Assembly (NCBI GenBank): GCA_035648415.1
Contig: DASRLO010000071.1
Span: forward strand, 1-64,000
Origin: DATARH01 sp035648415
GTDB lineage: Bacteria > Pseudomonadota > Alphaproteobacteria > ATCC43930 > CGMCC-115725
Length of the DNA stretch: 64,000 nt
Direction: 5' to 3'
Notes under the pieces: model-generated
Seen by the model: only the letters and a program-made list of their open reading frames with translations
Told to the model about the DNA's origin: nothing
The model's database searches: none
Program-made: the position numbers and the translations under genes
In this document: in pieces, positions 1-8,931 of the stretch
Layout: every line of letters starts with the position of its first letter
How positions within the stretch are numbered: position 1 is the stretch's first letter

Positions 1-1
1 C

Positions 2-640
2 CTAATCCAGCGTTGACGCGTCCTTCTCGTTGACGCAGCGCAGCAGCTTCCAATAGCCGAACAGATTGCTCGGGCGGGTTTCGCGCACCCTGAGCCTGCT
101 GTCGCGGACAAAGGTGTCGAACTCGAAATCGGGGTGGAACCCGATGTGCCGCGCGAGGTGCGCGAGCCGCTTTTCGAAGAACCGTACCGCCCAGTTCTCG
201 CTCATGAAGTGGTTGACCAGCACGATCGTCCCGCCGGGGATGCAGACGCGCCGCATCTCGGCCGCGAAGCGCGTCGGGTTCGGCACCACCGGGGCAACGT
301 AGAGCGCCAGCACCGCATCGAATGAATTATCGGCGAATTCGAGGTGCTCGGCGTCCATCAAATGGAGGCCGTCGACATGCGCGAGGTGTTCGCGCTCGAC
401 CCGAGCCTCGGCCTTGGCCAGCATCTCGGCCGACACGTCGATGCCGGTGACGTGCGAATCGGGCCGGAAATGCGGCAACGACAGCCCGGTGCCGACGCCG
501 ACCTCGAGGATGCGCTGCCCCGGCCGGTCGTTGGCGATGCGCACGGCGTCCTTTCGGCCAGGATGGAATACCGGACCGAAGACGAAATCGTAGGAGCCGG
601 ATACCCACCGATAGGTGCGGATCGTGTCGCGAAGATCCAT
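2..640 (-). CDS. SAM-dependent class I methyltransferase (PmtA-like)
   Basis: A soluble methyltransferase of 212 residues. The S-adenosylmethionine-binding motif I (LEVGVGTG) lies near residues 45-52, followed by an acidic GIDVS strand and a DAVLALYV motif. The overall pattern resembles phosphatidylethanolamine N-methyltransferases of the Rhodobacter PmtA type, but general class I methyltransferases share it, so the substrate is uncertain. I start at the ATG at 640, which has a GGGA-type ribosome site about 8 bases upstream. The frame stays open to 775, but the upstream part is basic and shows no family similarity. The gene is complete, with its stop at the very edge of the window. Confidence 0.8.
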   Translation of the reverse strand: MDLRDTIRTYRWVSGSYDFVFGPVFHPGRKDAVRIANDRPGQRILEVGVGTGLSLPHFRPDSHVTGIDVSAEMLAKAEARVEREHLAHVDGLHLMDAEHLEFADNSFDAVLALYVAPVVPNPTRFAAEMRRVCIPGGTIVLVNHFMSENWAVRFFEKRLAHLARHIGFHPDFEFDTFVRDSRLRVRETRPSNLFGYWKLLRCVNEKDASTLD

Positions 641-826
641 CAATTTGTTCCCGTCGCGGTCGCACCAGACCATGCCCGCGTCGCATCGCAAGGTTGCCCG
701 TCGTCGTCGTTTTTGTAAACCTTTGTGATGTCTTGTGCGCGGTGTACGTCGGAAAGACGCTCGAGGAGAAACCAAAGTTCCGGTGCTGCGGGTCGCGCGG
801 CGTGCGATAGCGCCCGTTACCTCGCG

Positions 827-1345
827 TCAGACGAGCGTGATGTGATCGGCTTCCAGCCCTTTCCTCCCGTCGACCACCTCGACCCGGACCCGCTGCCCCG
901 GAGTCAGCGAATCGAGGCCGCTGCGGCGCAACGCGGTGATGTGGATGAACACGTCCTTGCTGCCGCTGTCGGGCGAGACAAAGCCGTAACCCTTGTCGGG
1001 TTCGAACCATTTGACCGCACCTTCCATCGTGCTCGACGGTCGCGAGCCGCGCCGGTCGGCGCCAACGCTCGGCTCGACGGCGGTGCTCAGATCGATGTTG
1101 AGGACGCTGGTGACGAGCGGGCCTTTGGCCCCGGCGCCGATTTCGCAAGTGATCGAGGCGCCCTCGCGCACGTCCTCGTACCCGGCGCGGCGCAGGATCG
1201 CCATCGGCAGGAAGGCATCCGGCGAACCGTCGGCCATTGTCACGAAGCCGAAGCCTTTGCTGGCATTGAACCACTTGACCTTGGCCTCGACGCGGCGAGC
1301 CGGTAAAGCGTCCTCGGGGGTGAGGCCGATGCGGTGGTCGTACAT
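827..1345 (-). CDS. Double cold-shock-domain protein
   Basis: A 172-residue protein with two cold-shock domains, a nucleic-acid chaperone arrangement common in alphaproteobacteria. Domain 1 starts near residue 21 (VKWFNASKGFGFV) and domain 2 near residue 107 (VKWFEPDKGYGFV); both carry the aromatic RNP1 signature. A linker rich in Ser, Arg and Val separates them. The ATG at 1345 is preceded by AGAGGA at good spacing, so I prefer it to the longer frame that runs to 1393. It is transcribed alone, away from the asparaginase gene. Two-domain proteins of this type are often constitutive rather than cold-induced; regulation cannot be read here. Confidence 0.9.
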   Translation of the reverse strand: MYDHRIGLTPEDALPARRVEAKVKWFNASKGFGFVTMADGSPDAFLPMAILRRAGYEDVREGASITCEIGAGAKGPLVTSVLNIDLSTAVEPSVGADRRGSRPSSTMEGAVKWFEPDKGYGFVSPDSGSKDVFIHITALRRSGLDSLTPGQRVRVEVVDGRKGLEADHITLV

Positions 1346-1691
1346 GGTTCCTCTAAACGTAAGATAGAATGCGGCAAGCGCAGGGGGCCGCAACTTTAGC
1401 GTAAAAAACTCGGATGGCGCTAGCGTTGTTAGAAAGGTTGGCGGCGCGGCGCATGGGCTTTACCCGCCGCCGGGTAAATTTAAGCTGGCAGCCTGTCGGG
1501 TTCACCTAGCGGCGTGACTATGGCGGAATCTGGGGATGACAACCTATGTAGCGTTTGACCGATCGCAAGCGTTTCTGTTGCCGCCCGGTCTGAAGGATTG
1601 GCTTCCGGCGGACGATGCCGATCCGCAGGCCCTCCCGGCCGGGCTTGAACGCCCAGGCGGTAGTCTGCGCCGAAGGGGACGCAACAACAGA
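1346..1691. other. Intergenic stretch, promoter side of the cold-shock gene
   Basis: No intact gene is supported. The first part should hold the cold-shock promoter on the minus strand, but I see no convincing -35/-10 pair. A short transposase-like relic lies at 1536-1616. Confidence 0.5.
1536..1616 (+). pseudogene. N-terminal relic of an IS1182-type transposase
   Basis: Starting at an ATG, about 27 codons read like the conserved N-terminus of IS1182/IS4-like transposases: a D-R-S-Q stretch, then FLLPPGLKDWLPADD. Similarity stops there and the rest of the frame looks like random GC-rich sequence. No inverted repeats are visible. I read it as a decayed fragment left by a deletion. Confidence 0.5.
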
Positions 1692-2699
1692 TCAATAGCG
1701 CTGAAACGCTGCTTGTATCTCGCCTACATCGCTGGTCGTCGTCAGCATCAGCATGAGGAGGATGCGGGCCTTTTGCGGCGAGAAATCCTCGCCGGCGACG
1801 ATGCCGGTTTCGCTCAGCCGGCGGCGCGGGGCGACGCGGCCGCTCGCGGCGCGGCTGCATTGCACGACGACGATCCCGGCTTTCGCCGCCGCGAGCAGCG
1901 CGTCCTGTTGCGCCGGGGTCGGGCTGCCCGGCGCGAACCCGGCCGAGACGATGCCCTTGGCGCCGGCGCCGACCGCCGCATCGATCAGCGCGGTGTCGGC
2001 GCCGGCGTAGCTCAGCACGATATCGACACGCGGCAGCGGCGCGGCGAGATCGCGGGCGGCGAATTCGGTGTCGGGCATGTGCGCCTTCAACGGCGCGCGG
2101 TAGAAATGGACGCCGTCGCCGTCGACATGGCCGAGCGCGCCGAAATCGAGGCTGCGGAAGGTCTGCACCCGGTAGGTCGAGGTTTTGACCACGTCGCGCG
2201 CCGGGTGGATTTCATTGTTGAGGACGACGAGGACGCCCTTGCCGCGCGCCTCCTCCGACCCGGCGACCTGCAGCGCGTTGACGAGGTTGGTTCCGGCGTC
2301 GGTGCCGAGCGCGCTTGCCGGACGCTGGGCGCCGACCATCACCACCGCAGGCGCGGTGCCGAGCGTCAGGTTGAGGAAGAACCCGGTCTCCTCGAGCGTC
2401 GCGGTGCCGTGCGGGATGACAAAGCCGGCGATGCCGGGATCGTCGCGAGCAATCCGATGAATCATCCGGCGCAGCTCGACCCAATCCTCTGGGCCGAGCG
2501 CGGTGCTGCCGACCTGGCGGTAGGTGACCGGCACCGGCTCGGCGACGAGCTTGGTCTCCGGGAACTTGTCGAGCAGCGCCTCGCAGGTCAGCTTCTGCCC
2601 GAAATCGGGGTAATTGAGCACATCGAGGCTGCCGTCGCCGAGCGACGAGATCGTGCCGCCGGTGCCGATGACGGCGATGCGGGGGAGGGTGGGCATCAT
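1692..2699 (-). CDS. L-asparaginase-like protein with altered active site
   Basis: A 335-residue member of the asparaginase/glutaminase family (L-asparagine to aspartate and ammonia). The first nucleophile motif TGGTI is present (Thr16), as is the second threonine region (HGTATLEET, Thr99) and the conserved lysine (Lys172 in ARDVVKT). The residue after Thr99, an aspartate that binds substrate in typical enzymes (Asp90 in E. coli AnsB), is alanine here (Ala100). Activity or substrate may therefore differ. No signal peptide is seen, so it is cytoplasmic. Its ATG overlaps the TGA of livF, so it is translationally coupled as the last gene of the transporter operon. Confidence 0.85.
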   Translation of the reverse strand: MMPTLPRIAVIGTGGTISSLGDGSLDVLNYPDFGQKLTCEALLDKFPETKLVAEPVPVTYRQVGSTALGPEDWVELRRMIHRIARDDPGIAGFVIPHGTATLEETGFFLNLTLGTAPAVVMVGAQRPASALGTDAGTNLVNALQVAGSEEARGKGVLVVLNNEIHPARDVVKTSTYRVQTFRSLDFGALGHVDGDGVHFYRAPLKAHMPDTEFAARDLAAPLPRVDIVLSYAGADTALIDAAVGAGAKGIVSAGFAPGSPTPAQQDALLAAAKAGIVVVQCSRAASGRVAPRRRLSETGIVAGEDFSPQKARILLMLMLTTTSDVGEIQAAFQRY

Positions 2700-3490
2700 G
2701 CCAGCCAGCGCTTGCGGCGCTTGTAGTGCTTGGCGTTGTGGTAGGATTTGCGCGCGCCGGTATCGTTGAGGCCGAGGTAGAACTCCTTGATGTCGGAGTT
2801 CTGGCGCAGCGAGTCGGCCGGCCCTTCCAAGACGATGCGGCCGTTTTCCATGACGTAGCCGTGATCGGCGATGTCGAGCGCCAAGGCGGCGTTCTGCTCG
2901 ACCAGCAGCACGGTCAGCTTCTGTTCGTCCTTGAGGCGGCGGATGACGCCGAAAATCTCCTCGATGATCTGCGGCGCGAGGCCCAGTGACGGTTCGTCCA
3001 GGAGGATCACCTTGGGCTCCGACATCAGCGCCCGGCCGATCACCAGCATCTGCTGCTCGCCGCCCGAAAGGTAGCCGGCCGGCTGCTGACGCCGTTCGCG
3101 CAGCACCTTGAACGAGTCGTAAACCCGGTCGATGCCGCGCCGGACGGCGGAGAAATCGGTGCGGCTATGGGCGCCGACGATAAGATTTTCCTCGACCGTC
3201 AGGTTCTCAAAGACGCGGCGGCCCTCGAACACCTGGACGATGCCGCGCTTGACGACGTCGTGCGGCAGCAGGCTGTCGATACGCGCGCCGTCGAGTTCGA
3301 CATTGCCCTTGGTGACCTGGCCGCGCTCGGTCTGCAACAGGCCCGAGATCGCCTTCAGGGTCGTGGTCTTGCCCGCGCCGTTGGCGCCGAGGAGGGTGGT
3401 GATCCGCCCCTCCTCGGCCACCAGCGAGACGCCGCGCAACACCAGGATCACGCCGTCATAGACGACCTCGACATTGTTGACCGCCAGCAT
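2696..3490 (-). CDS. livF: Branched-chain-type ABC transporter ATP-binding protein LivF
   Basis: A 264-residue ABC ATPase. Walker A GANGAGKT spans residues 35-42, signature LSGGEQQ 141-147 and Walker B VILLDEP 161-167, with the switch glutamine and histidine regions typical of LivF. The C-terminus has an unusual basic tail (KHYKRRKRW). It pairs with LivG to energise the LivHM permease. It sits between the binding-protein gene and the asparaginase-like gene. The ATG at 3490 has only a weak ribosome site. LIV-type systems carry branched-chain amino acids, but also amides or aromatic acids, so the substrate is open. Confidence 0.92.
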   Translation of the reverse strand: MLAVNNVEVVYDGVILVLRGVSLVAEEGRITTLLGANGAGKTTTLKAISGLLQTERGQVTKGNVELDGARIDSLLPHDVVKRGIVQVFEGRRVFENLTVEENLIVGAHSRTDFSAVRRGIDRVYDSFKVLRERRQQPAGYLSGGEQQMLVIGRALMSEPKVILLDEPSLGLAPQIIEEIFGVIRRLKDEQKLTVLLVEQNAALALDIADHGYVMENGRIVLEGPADSLRQNSDIKEFYLGLNDTGARKSYHNAKHYKRRKRWLA

Positions 3491-3522
3491 CGCGCGATCT
3501 CGGTGCCGCGGTAAACGGCGCC

Positions 3523-4767
3523 CTATTCGGCGCTCTTGACCTGTTTTTCGACGACATCATGGTAGGGGTGCATCCAATCGGTCGCCGCGACGAACTTGCC
3601 GCCCTTGACCTGGAAGACGCGAACCCAACCGCCGCCCTCGTGGTCGGTCGCGGTGATCTGCAAGGGCGGGACAAGACCTCCCAGCGTGAAGTCGTGAATC
3701 TGCTCCATGCCGGCCTTGATCTGCTCGGTCGTCGGCTTCTGGCCGCCGCTGATCTTCAGCGCATTCTTGAGCGCCTCGACCTGGATCGCCGCCTGCAGCA
3801 GGCCGCGGTTATAGACGACCGTGTCGGCCATCTCCTTTGGCGGGTCCTTGCCGTCCTTCTTGTACATCGCCTTGATTTCGTCGCGCACCGGGTAGTCGTC
3901 GCCGGCGCCGGCGAATTGCAGCGTGTTATAGCCCTCGGCGACGTTCCAGCCGCCGGCGGCCAGGATGTCGGCCTCCGCCGAGGCCCAGACCAGCCCGATG
4001 ACGTGCTTCAGCGGGAAGCCGGCGCCCTTCAGCCCCTTGATCAGCACCGACGGCGAGCGGCCGAACAGATGCGCGATGATGAAGTCGGGGTGGTAGCGCT
4101 GGGTGATGTCGATGATCTGCGCGCCCAGCTCGACCCCCGGCGGCGGCACCGCGAAGGTGCGCATGTCATAGCCTTCCTGCTTCTGCAGCGCCTCGAGGAT
4201 CGGCATCGCCTCCTTGCCGGCGGGGTTGTCGTAATAGATGTAGGCGATCTTCTTGCCCTTGAGGTCGCCGCCGAGCTGGTCCTTGGCGAACTTGACCGCG
4301 CCCGCGGCCTGCGACCAATAAGTCGCCGCGACGGGGAAGAGGTAGGGAAAGCGCGTTCCGTCGGCGGCGGCCGAGATGCCGAAGCCCGGCGAGGTGGTCG
4401 GCATCTTGTCCTGCTCGAGGCGCTGGTTGAGCGCCACGGTCTGCGGCGTGCCGTAGAGCGTCATCAGGAGGGCGCCCATCTGCTTCTGGCGCTCATAGGC
4501 CTCGATCGCTTCCGGCACCTTGTAGGCGTTGTCGATCTCGTCGGCCTTGATCATCCAACCGTCGATGCCGCCCTTCGAATTGACCAGCTTGTAGTAGTCC
4601 TGCATCGCCGGGCAGAGCACCGTGCCGACGATCTGCGTCGGGCCGGTGCGATCGCACTGATCGCCGATCAATAATTCCTTGTCGGCGGCGGAAGCCGAGC
4701 CGGCATAGGCCAAGCCGGCCGCGATGCCGGCGGCGAGCGTCAGCATGCTCTTCGCTAAAATTGTCAT
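3523..4767 (-). CDS. ABC transporter substrate-binding protein (LivK family)
   Basis: A periplasmic binding protein of 414 residues, Peripla_BP_6 family. A clear signal peptide occupies residues 1 to about 27, with cleavage expected after SASA. The mature part starts with KELLIGDQCDRTGPTQ, then repeats the two-lobed pattern of LivK proteins. An AGGGAGGG ribosome site precedes the ATG at 4767. It delivers ligand to the LivHM permease encoded just upstream. The sequence resembles the subgroup found with acyl-CoA ligases rather than classic LivK, hinting at aromatic or other organic acids; this is inference. Confidence 0.9.
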   Translation of the reverse strand: MTILAKSMLTLAAGIAAGLAYAGSASAADKELLIGDQCDRTGPTQIVGTVLCPAMQDYYKLVNSKGGIDGWMIKADEIDNAYKVPEAIEAYERQKQMGALLMTLYGTPQTVALNQRLEQDKMPTTSPGFGISAAADGTRFPYLFPVAATYWSQAAGAVKFAKDQLGGDLKGKKIAYIYYDNPAGKEAMPILEALQKQEGYDMRTFAVPPPGVELGAQIIDITQRYHPDFIIAHLFGRSPSVLIKGLKGAGFPLKHVIGLVWASAEADILAAGGWNVAEGYNTLQFAGAGDDYPVRDEIKAMYKKDGKDPPKEMADTVVYNRGLLQAAIQVEALKNALKISGGQKPTTEQIKAGMEQIHDFTLGGLVPPLQITATDHEGGGWVRVFQVKGGKFVAATDWMHPYHDVVEKQVKSAE

Positions 4768-4796
4768 TGTTTATTCCCTCCCTGTGACGCGCCCAG

Positions 4797-5864
4797 TTAA
4801 TAGGAAAAAGGCCAGACGCGGAAGTAATTGCGGATGTTGCGCCACAAGCGGTTGAGCCCCTCCGGCTCGACCACCAGAAAGAAGATGATGAGGCCGCCGA
4901 AGATCACCAGCCGCAGATTGGGGATCACGTTGAGCATGTCGGCCTGCGCAAAGAAAATGCCGCCGGATGCTTCGAGAAACCAGCGCGTCGCGATCGGCAA
5001 GAGCGTGACGAAAATCGCGCCGAACACCGAACCCAGCACCGAGCCGAGCCCGCCGATGATCACCATCGCCAGGTAGTCGATCGAGACGTCGATCTGGAAC
5101 TGCTCGTAATTGGCGATGCCGAGATAATAGCTCTCCAGCGCGCCCGTCACCCCGGCGAAGAACGACGAGATCGCAAAGGCGTAGAGCTTGTACTTGAAGA
5201 TGTTGATGCCGATGATCTCGGCGGCGATGTCCTGGTCGCGGATCGCGATAAAGGCGCGGCCGATGCGGCTGCGCACCAGGTTCAAGGTCGCGACGATCGC
5301 CAGCACGACGAAGAACATCAGGAAGCAGTAGATCTGCCGCTCGCTGACCAGCTTGACGCCGAAGACGCTCGGGCGCGGCACCGTGATCGAGGCCTGCACC
5401 CCGCCCGAAATCCACTGCACGTGGTTGATCGTCCACTCGATGATCAGCTGCGCCGCCAAGGTCGCGATGGCGAGGTAGATTCCCTTGATGCGCAGCGAGG
5501 GGATGCCGACGATGGCGCCGATCAGCGCCGCCATCAGTCCGCCCGCCGGCAGCGCGATCCAGAACGGCGCGTGGAGGTGGACGACCAGGTTGGCCGCGGT
5601 ATAAGCGCCGACCGACATAAAGGCGCCGGCGCCAATCGAGATCTGCCCGGTATAGCCGACCAGGATGTTGAGCCCGAGCGCGCCGACGATTGCGATCAGC
5701 ACCAGATTGGCGACCGAAAGCGGGTAGTCGCCCCAGGTCAGCGGCACGATCACGACAAAGAACGCGGCGAGCACCGCCACCGCCCAGCGTGCGATCGGCA
5801 GCGGGTAGAGCGCCATGTCGGCGGCATAGCTGGTCTTGAAGATTCCGGCCTCGCGGTGGAACAT
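4797..5864 (-). CDS. livM: Branched-chain-type ABC permease LivM
   Basis: A 355-residue inner-membrane permease with about eight to ten hydrophobic segments. It contains the LivM hallmarks GLNILVGYTGQISIG and, further on, ALRDQDIAA-like (here AIRDQDIAAEIIG), plus GGLGSVLGS, the loop that contacts the ATPase. It forms the membrane channel together with LivH, 12 bases away. A GAGGGGG ribosome site precedes the ATG at 5864. Nothing unusual is seen in length or motifs. Confidence 0.93.
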   Translation of the reverse strand: MFHREAGIFKTSYAADMALYPLPIARWAVAVLAAFFVVIVPLTWGDYPLSVANLVLIAIVGALGLNILVGYTGQISIGAGAFMSVGAYTAANLVVHLHAPFWIALPAGGLMAALIGAIVGIPSLRIKGIYLAIATLAAQLIIEWTINHVQWISGGVQASITVPRPSVFGVKLVSERQIYCFLMFFVVLAIVATLNLVRSRIGRAFIAIRDQDIAAEIIGINIFKYKLYAFAISSFFAGVTGALESYYLGIANYEQFQIDVSIDYLAMVIIGGLGSVLGSVFGAIFVTLLPIATRWFLEASGGIFFAQADMLNVIPNLRLVIFGGLIIFFLVVEPEGLNRLWRNIRNYFRVWPFSY

Positions 5865-5876
5865 CGCCGCGCCCCC

Positions 5877-6776
5877 TCAGACGCGCTCGATCCGGCGGCG
5901 GCCGAAAATTCCCTCCGGCCGCACCATCAGCACGATGATCATCAACAGATACGGCACGAAATCCTTGGTGCCGCCGCCGACGATCGGGTCGAAATAGCCG
6001 GCCGCCAGGTTTTCCACAATGCCGACGATGAGACCGCCGACCACCGCGCCGATGATCGAATCGAGCCCGCCGAGGATCACCACCGGGAACACTTTGAGGC
6101 CGACCAGGGCGAGCTGGTTGTCGACGCCGAGCATCGCCCCCCAGACGATGCCGCCCAACGCCGAGACGATCCCCGCCATCGCCCAGGCGAAGGCGAAATA
6201 GCGCCGCACGTTGATCCCCATCGCCATCGCCACCTGCTGGCTGTCGGCGACCGCGCGCATCGCGATGCCGGTGCGGCTCTTCAGGAAGAACCAGGTGAAG
6301 CCGGCGAGAAACAGGAGGCTGACCGTGGCGCCGACGACCTCGACCGGCGGCAATGTCACCGGACCCAAGGGGATCGGGTCGTCGGGGATCGGCAGCGAGA
6401 TCGCCCTTGTGCCGGCGCCGAAGGCCAGCACCGCGCCGCCGCGCAACACCGCGGCAAGACCGATCGTCGCCATCACCACGGCGATCACCGGGCGGCCGAT
6501 CAGCGGCCGCAGCACCACCCGCTCGAGCGCGAAGCCGAGCGCCGCCATGCCGCCGATCGCCAGCAACGCCGCGACCCAGAACGGCGCGTGGATGTATTCC
6601 GCGGCGCCGGCGGCGATAAACCCGGCGAACATGACGAACTCGCCCTGGGCGAAGTTGATCGCGTCCGTCGCCTTGTAGATCAGCACGAAACCCAGCGCGA
6701 TCAGCGCGTACATCAGCCCGATCATCACCCCGTTGGTCAGCAAATACAGGGTAAATCGCAGGTCGAACTCAGGCAT
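5877..6776 (-). CDS. livH: Branched-chain-type ABC permease LivH
   Basis: A 299-residue inner-membrane permease with the LivH pattern: N-terminal NGVMIGLMYALIALGFVLIY, then NFAQGEFVMFAGF, and the ATPase-coupling loop GGLDSIIGAVVGG. It partners LivM. The gene is followed directly by livM and is preceded by a 190-bp region holding palindromic repeats, so it may be transcribed separately from the ligase and livG upstream. Confidence 0.93.
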   Translation of the reverse strand: MPEFDLRFTLYLLTNGVMIGLMYALIALGFVLIYKATDAINFAQGEFVMFAGFIAAGAAEYIHAPFWVAALLAIGGMAALGFALERVVLRPLIGRPVIAVVMATIGLAAVLRGGAVLAFGAGTRAISLPIPDDPIPLGPVTLPPVEVVGATVSLLFLAGFTWFFLKSRTGIAMRAVADSQQVAMAMGINVRRYFAFAWAMAGIVSALGGIVWGAMLGVDNQLALVGLKVFPVVILGGLDSIIGAVVGGLIVGIVENLAAGYFDPIVGGGTKDFVPYLLMIIVLMVRPEGIFGRRRIERV

Positions 6777-6826
6777 CGCCGAATCCGAGCCTGCAAAACC
6801 AATGAAACTCCTTGGCTGGGCTTGAC

Positions 6827-6931
6827 CCGTGGGCCTTCAGCCCACGGACTTGTTCCGTGGGCATCCAGGTCTTACTTTCAATGACGGTTTGTTTTCCAAC
6901 AAAGATGTGCATGCCCGGAACAAATCCGGGC
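6827..6931. repeat. Intergenic palindromic repeat element
   Basis: Between the ligase and livH genes lie several perfect short palindromes: CCGTGGGC/GCCCACGG around a 5-base loop (6827-6847), CCCACGGA/TCCGTGGG around CTTGT (6841-6861), and GCCCGGA/TCCGGGC around ACAAA (6913-6931). The first two share an arm and could switch pairing. This style matches short interspersed repeats found in alphaproteobacterial intergenic regions. It may attenuate transcription between the two halves of the operon. Confidence 0.6.
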
Positions 6932-6966
6932 AAGGCGACTTGGGGCGTGGACATCGCTAGCGCGGC

Positions 6967-8931
6967 CTACTGCGCCGCCGAGATCGCCGGCTCGGCGGCG
7001 CGCGGCGCGGCGATCTCGCGCCGCGCTTCCGGCTCCTCGACATCGGCGATGGCGAGGGTCGAGTGCATCATCGCCTTGCGGCCGTCCTCATAGGTGATCT
7101 CGGCGGCGAATTCGACCTCGCCGCGCCCGCCGTAGAGCGCCTCGATGACGCTGGCGTATTTCTCGGCGACAAAGCCGCGGCGGATTTTGCGGGTGCGGGT
7201 GATCTCGTCGTCGTCGGCGTCGAATTCCTTGTTGAGCACCAGGAAGCGGCGGATCTGCACCGCCTGCGGCAGCATCGCGTTGCACTTGCGAATTTCCTCG
7301 CGGACGAGGCCGGCGATTTCGGGCCGGGCGCACAAATCCTGGAACGAGGTGTAGGCGAGGTTCTGCCGCTCGGCCCAATTGCCGACCGTCACCGGGTCGA
7401 TCGCGACGATCGCGGCGACAAAGGGCCGCGCGTCGCCAAACGTCACCGCCTCGCCGATATAGGGGCTGAACTTCAGCTTGTTCTCGACGAATTGCGGCGC
7501 GTAGACGGTGCCGTCGGCGAGTTTGCCCACATCGCGCGCCCGGTCGATGATGACGAGATGGCCGCGCCGGTCGATGAAGCCGGCGTCGCCGGTCTTGAGC
7601 CACCCGTCACCGGTCATCGTCGCGCGGGTCGCCTCCTCCTGCTTGTAGTAGCCCTGGAACACCGAGGCCGAGCGCACCTGCACCTCGCCGTCCTCGGCGA
7701 TGCGCAATTCGGTGCCCTGGAACGCCCGGCCGACCGTGTCGGGGTCGACATCGCCATCGGCCTGCACCGAGCAGAGACCGGCGAGCTCGGTCGCGCCGTA
7801 GACCTGCTTCAGGTTGACCCCGATCGCGCGAAAGAAGCGGAACGTGTCGGCGCCGAGCGGCGCGCCGCCGGTATAGACCCACCGCGCCCGGCGCAAACCG
7901 AGCTGGTCGCGCAGCGGTCCGTAAATCAGCGCCTCGCCGAGCGCGAGGCCGAGCCGCAGCCCGGCCGTCACGCTCCCGTCGGCGCCGCGCCGCCTCTCCG
8001 CCCGCTCGGCGATGGTGCGGAACACGCTGAACAGGCCGCGCTTGAGCCGGCTGGCGTCGGCGGCGCGCACTAGGATCGCGGTCAGCGTATTCTCCCAGAA
8101 GCGCGGCGGCGCCAGCGCGATCGTCGGCCCCAGCTCGCGCAGGTCGCGCAGCAAGGTCTCGGGCTTTTCCGGATAGTTGCAGGTGAACCCGACCCACAAA
8201 TGCAGCGCCATCGACAGCAGCGAATTGCCGATCCAGGCCATCGGCAGATAGGCCAGGTGGTCGTCGCCGGCGCGGATGTCGTCGGACTTCGACAACGCGT
8301 CCGCCGCGCTCAACAGGTTGGCGTGCGACAGCATCACGCCCTTCGGCCGCGAGGTGGTGCCCGAGGTGTAGGAGAACAGGCAGAGGTCGCCCGGCTTGCC
8401 GGCTTCGACCGCAGCCTCGACATGGCCGGGATGGGCGGCGCCGAACGCGCGGCCGTCGCCCTGCACCGCCTCGAAGGATTTGAGGATCGGCTCGTCGTAA
8501 TCGCCGAGCCCGCGCGGATCGTCGTAGACGACGAGCTTCAGATGCGGCAGCCGGTCCTTCAGCGACAGAACCTTGTCGACCTGTTCCTGGTCCTCGGCGA
8601 CGACGATCGAGACCTCGGCGTGGTCGAGCACATAGGCGAGCTCGGCGGCGATCGCGTCCTGATAGGCCGGCACCGCGGTGCCGCCGAGGCACATCGCCGA
8701 AAGCTGGGCGAAATAAAGCCGCGGCCGGTTCTCGCCGATGACCGCGAGCTTGTCGCCGGCGCCGAACCCGGCGGCGGCGAGGCCGAGCGCGAAATCGCGC
8801 GTCTCGTCCCAGTATTGCCGCCAGCTGTAAGGCTGCCAGATGCCGAGGTCTTTCTCGCGCATCGCCGGCCGGCCGGCCATCGTCGCGGCGTTCTTGCGCA
8901 GGAGCCGCGGCAGGGTGCTGTCGGTCGTCAT
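6967..8931 (-). CDS. AMP-dependent acyl-CoA synthetase/ligase
   Basis: A 654-residue adenylate-forming enzyme that activates a carboxylic acid to an acyl-adenylate and then an acyl-CoA. The AMP/phosphate motif YTSGTTSRPKG spans residues 188-198, the adenine motif YGATE lies in the middle, and TGD-GxxD...DR follows. A C-terminal TRTRKIRR segment may supply the catalytic lysine. The length and N-terminus match long-chain acyl-CoA synthetases of the FadD15/AMP-ligase group. Its start overlaps the livG stop by four bases, so it is co-translated with the transporter; this suggests activation of the imported compound. The true substrate is unknown. Confidence 0.9.
   Translation of the reverse strand: MTTDSTLPRLLRKNAATMAGRPAMREKDLGIWQPYSWRQYWDETRDFALGLAAAGFGAGDKLAVIGENRPRLYFAQLSAMCLGGTAVPAYQDAIAAELAYVLDHAEVSIVVAEDQEQVDKVLSLKDRLPHLKLVVYDDPRGLGDYDEPILKSFEAVQGDGRAFGAAHPGHVEAAVEAGKPGDLCLFSYTSGTTSRPKGVMLSHANLLSAADALSKSDDIRAGDDHLAYLPMAWIGNSLLSMALHLWVGFTCNYPEKPETLLRDLRELGPTIALAPPRFWENTLTAILVRAADASRLKRGLFSVFRTIAERAERRRGADGSVTAGLRLGLALGEALIYGPLRDQLGLRRARWVYTGGAPLGADTFRFFRAIGVNLKQVYGATELAGLCSVQADGDVDPDTVGRAFQGTELRIAEDGEVQVRSASVFQGYYKQEEATRATMTGDGWLKTGDAGFIDRRGHLVIIDRARDVGKLADGTVYAPQFVENKLKFSPYIGEAVTFGDARPFVAAIVAIDPVTVGNWAERQNLAYTSFQDLCARPEIAGLVREEIRKCNAMLPQAVQIRRFLVLNKEFDADDDEITRTRKIRRGFVAEKYASVIEALYGGRGEVEFAAEITYEDGRKAMMHSTLAIADVEEPEARREIAAPRAAEPAISAAQ

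Noticed and set aside
6769..6954. 61-codon minus-strand frame between the ligase and livH
   Set aside because: It is the translation of palindromic repeats and has no protein features.
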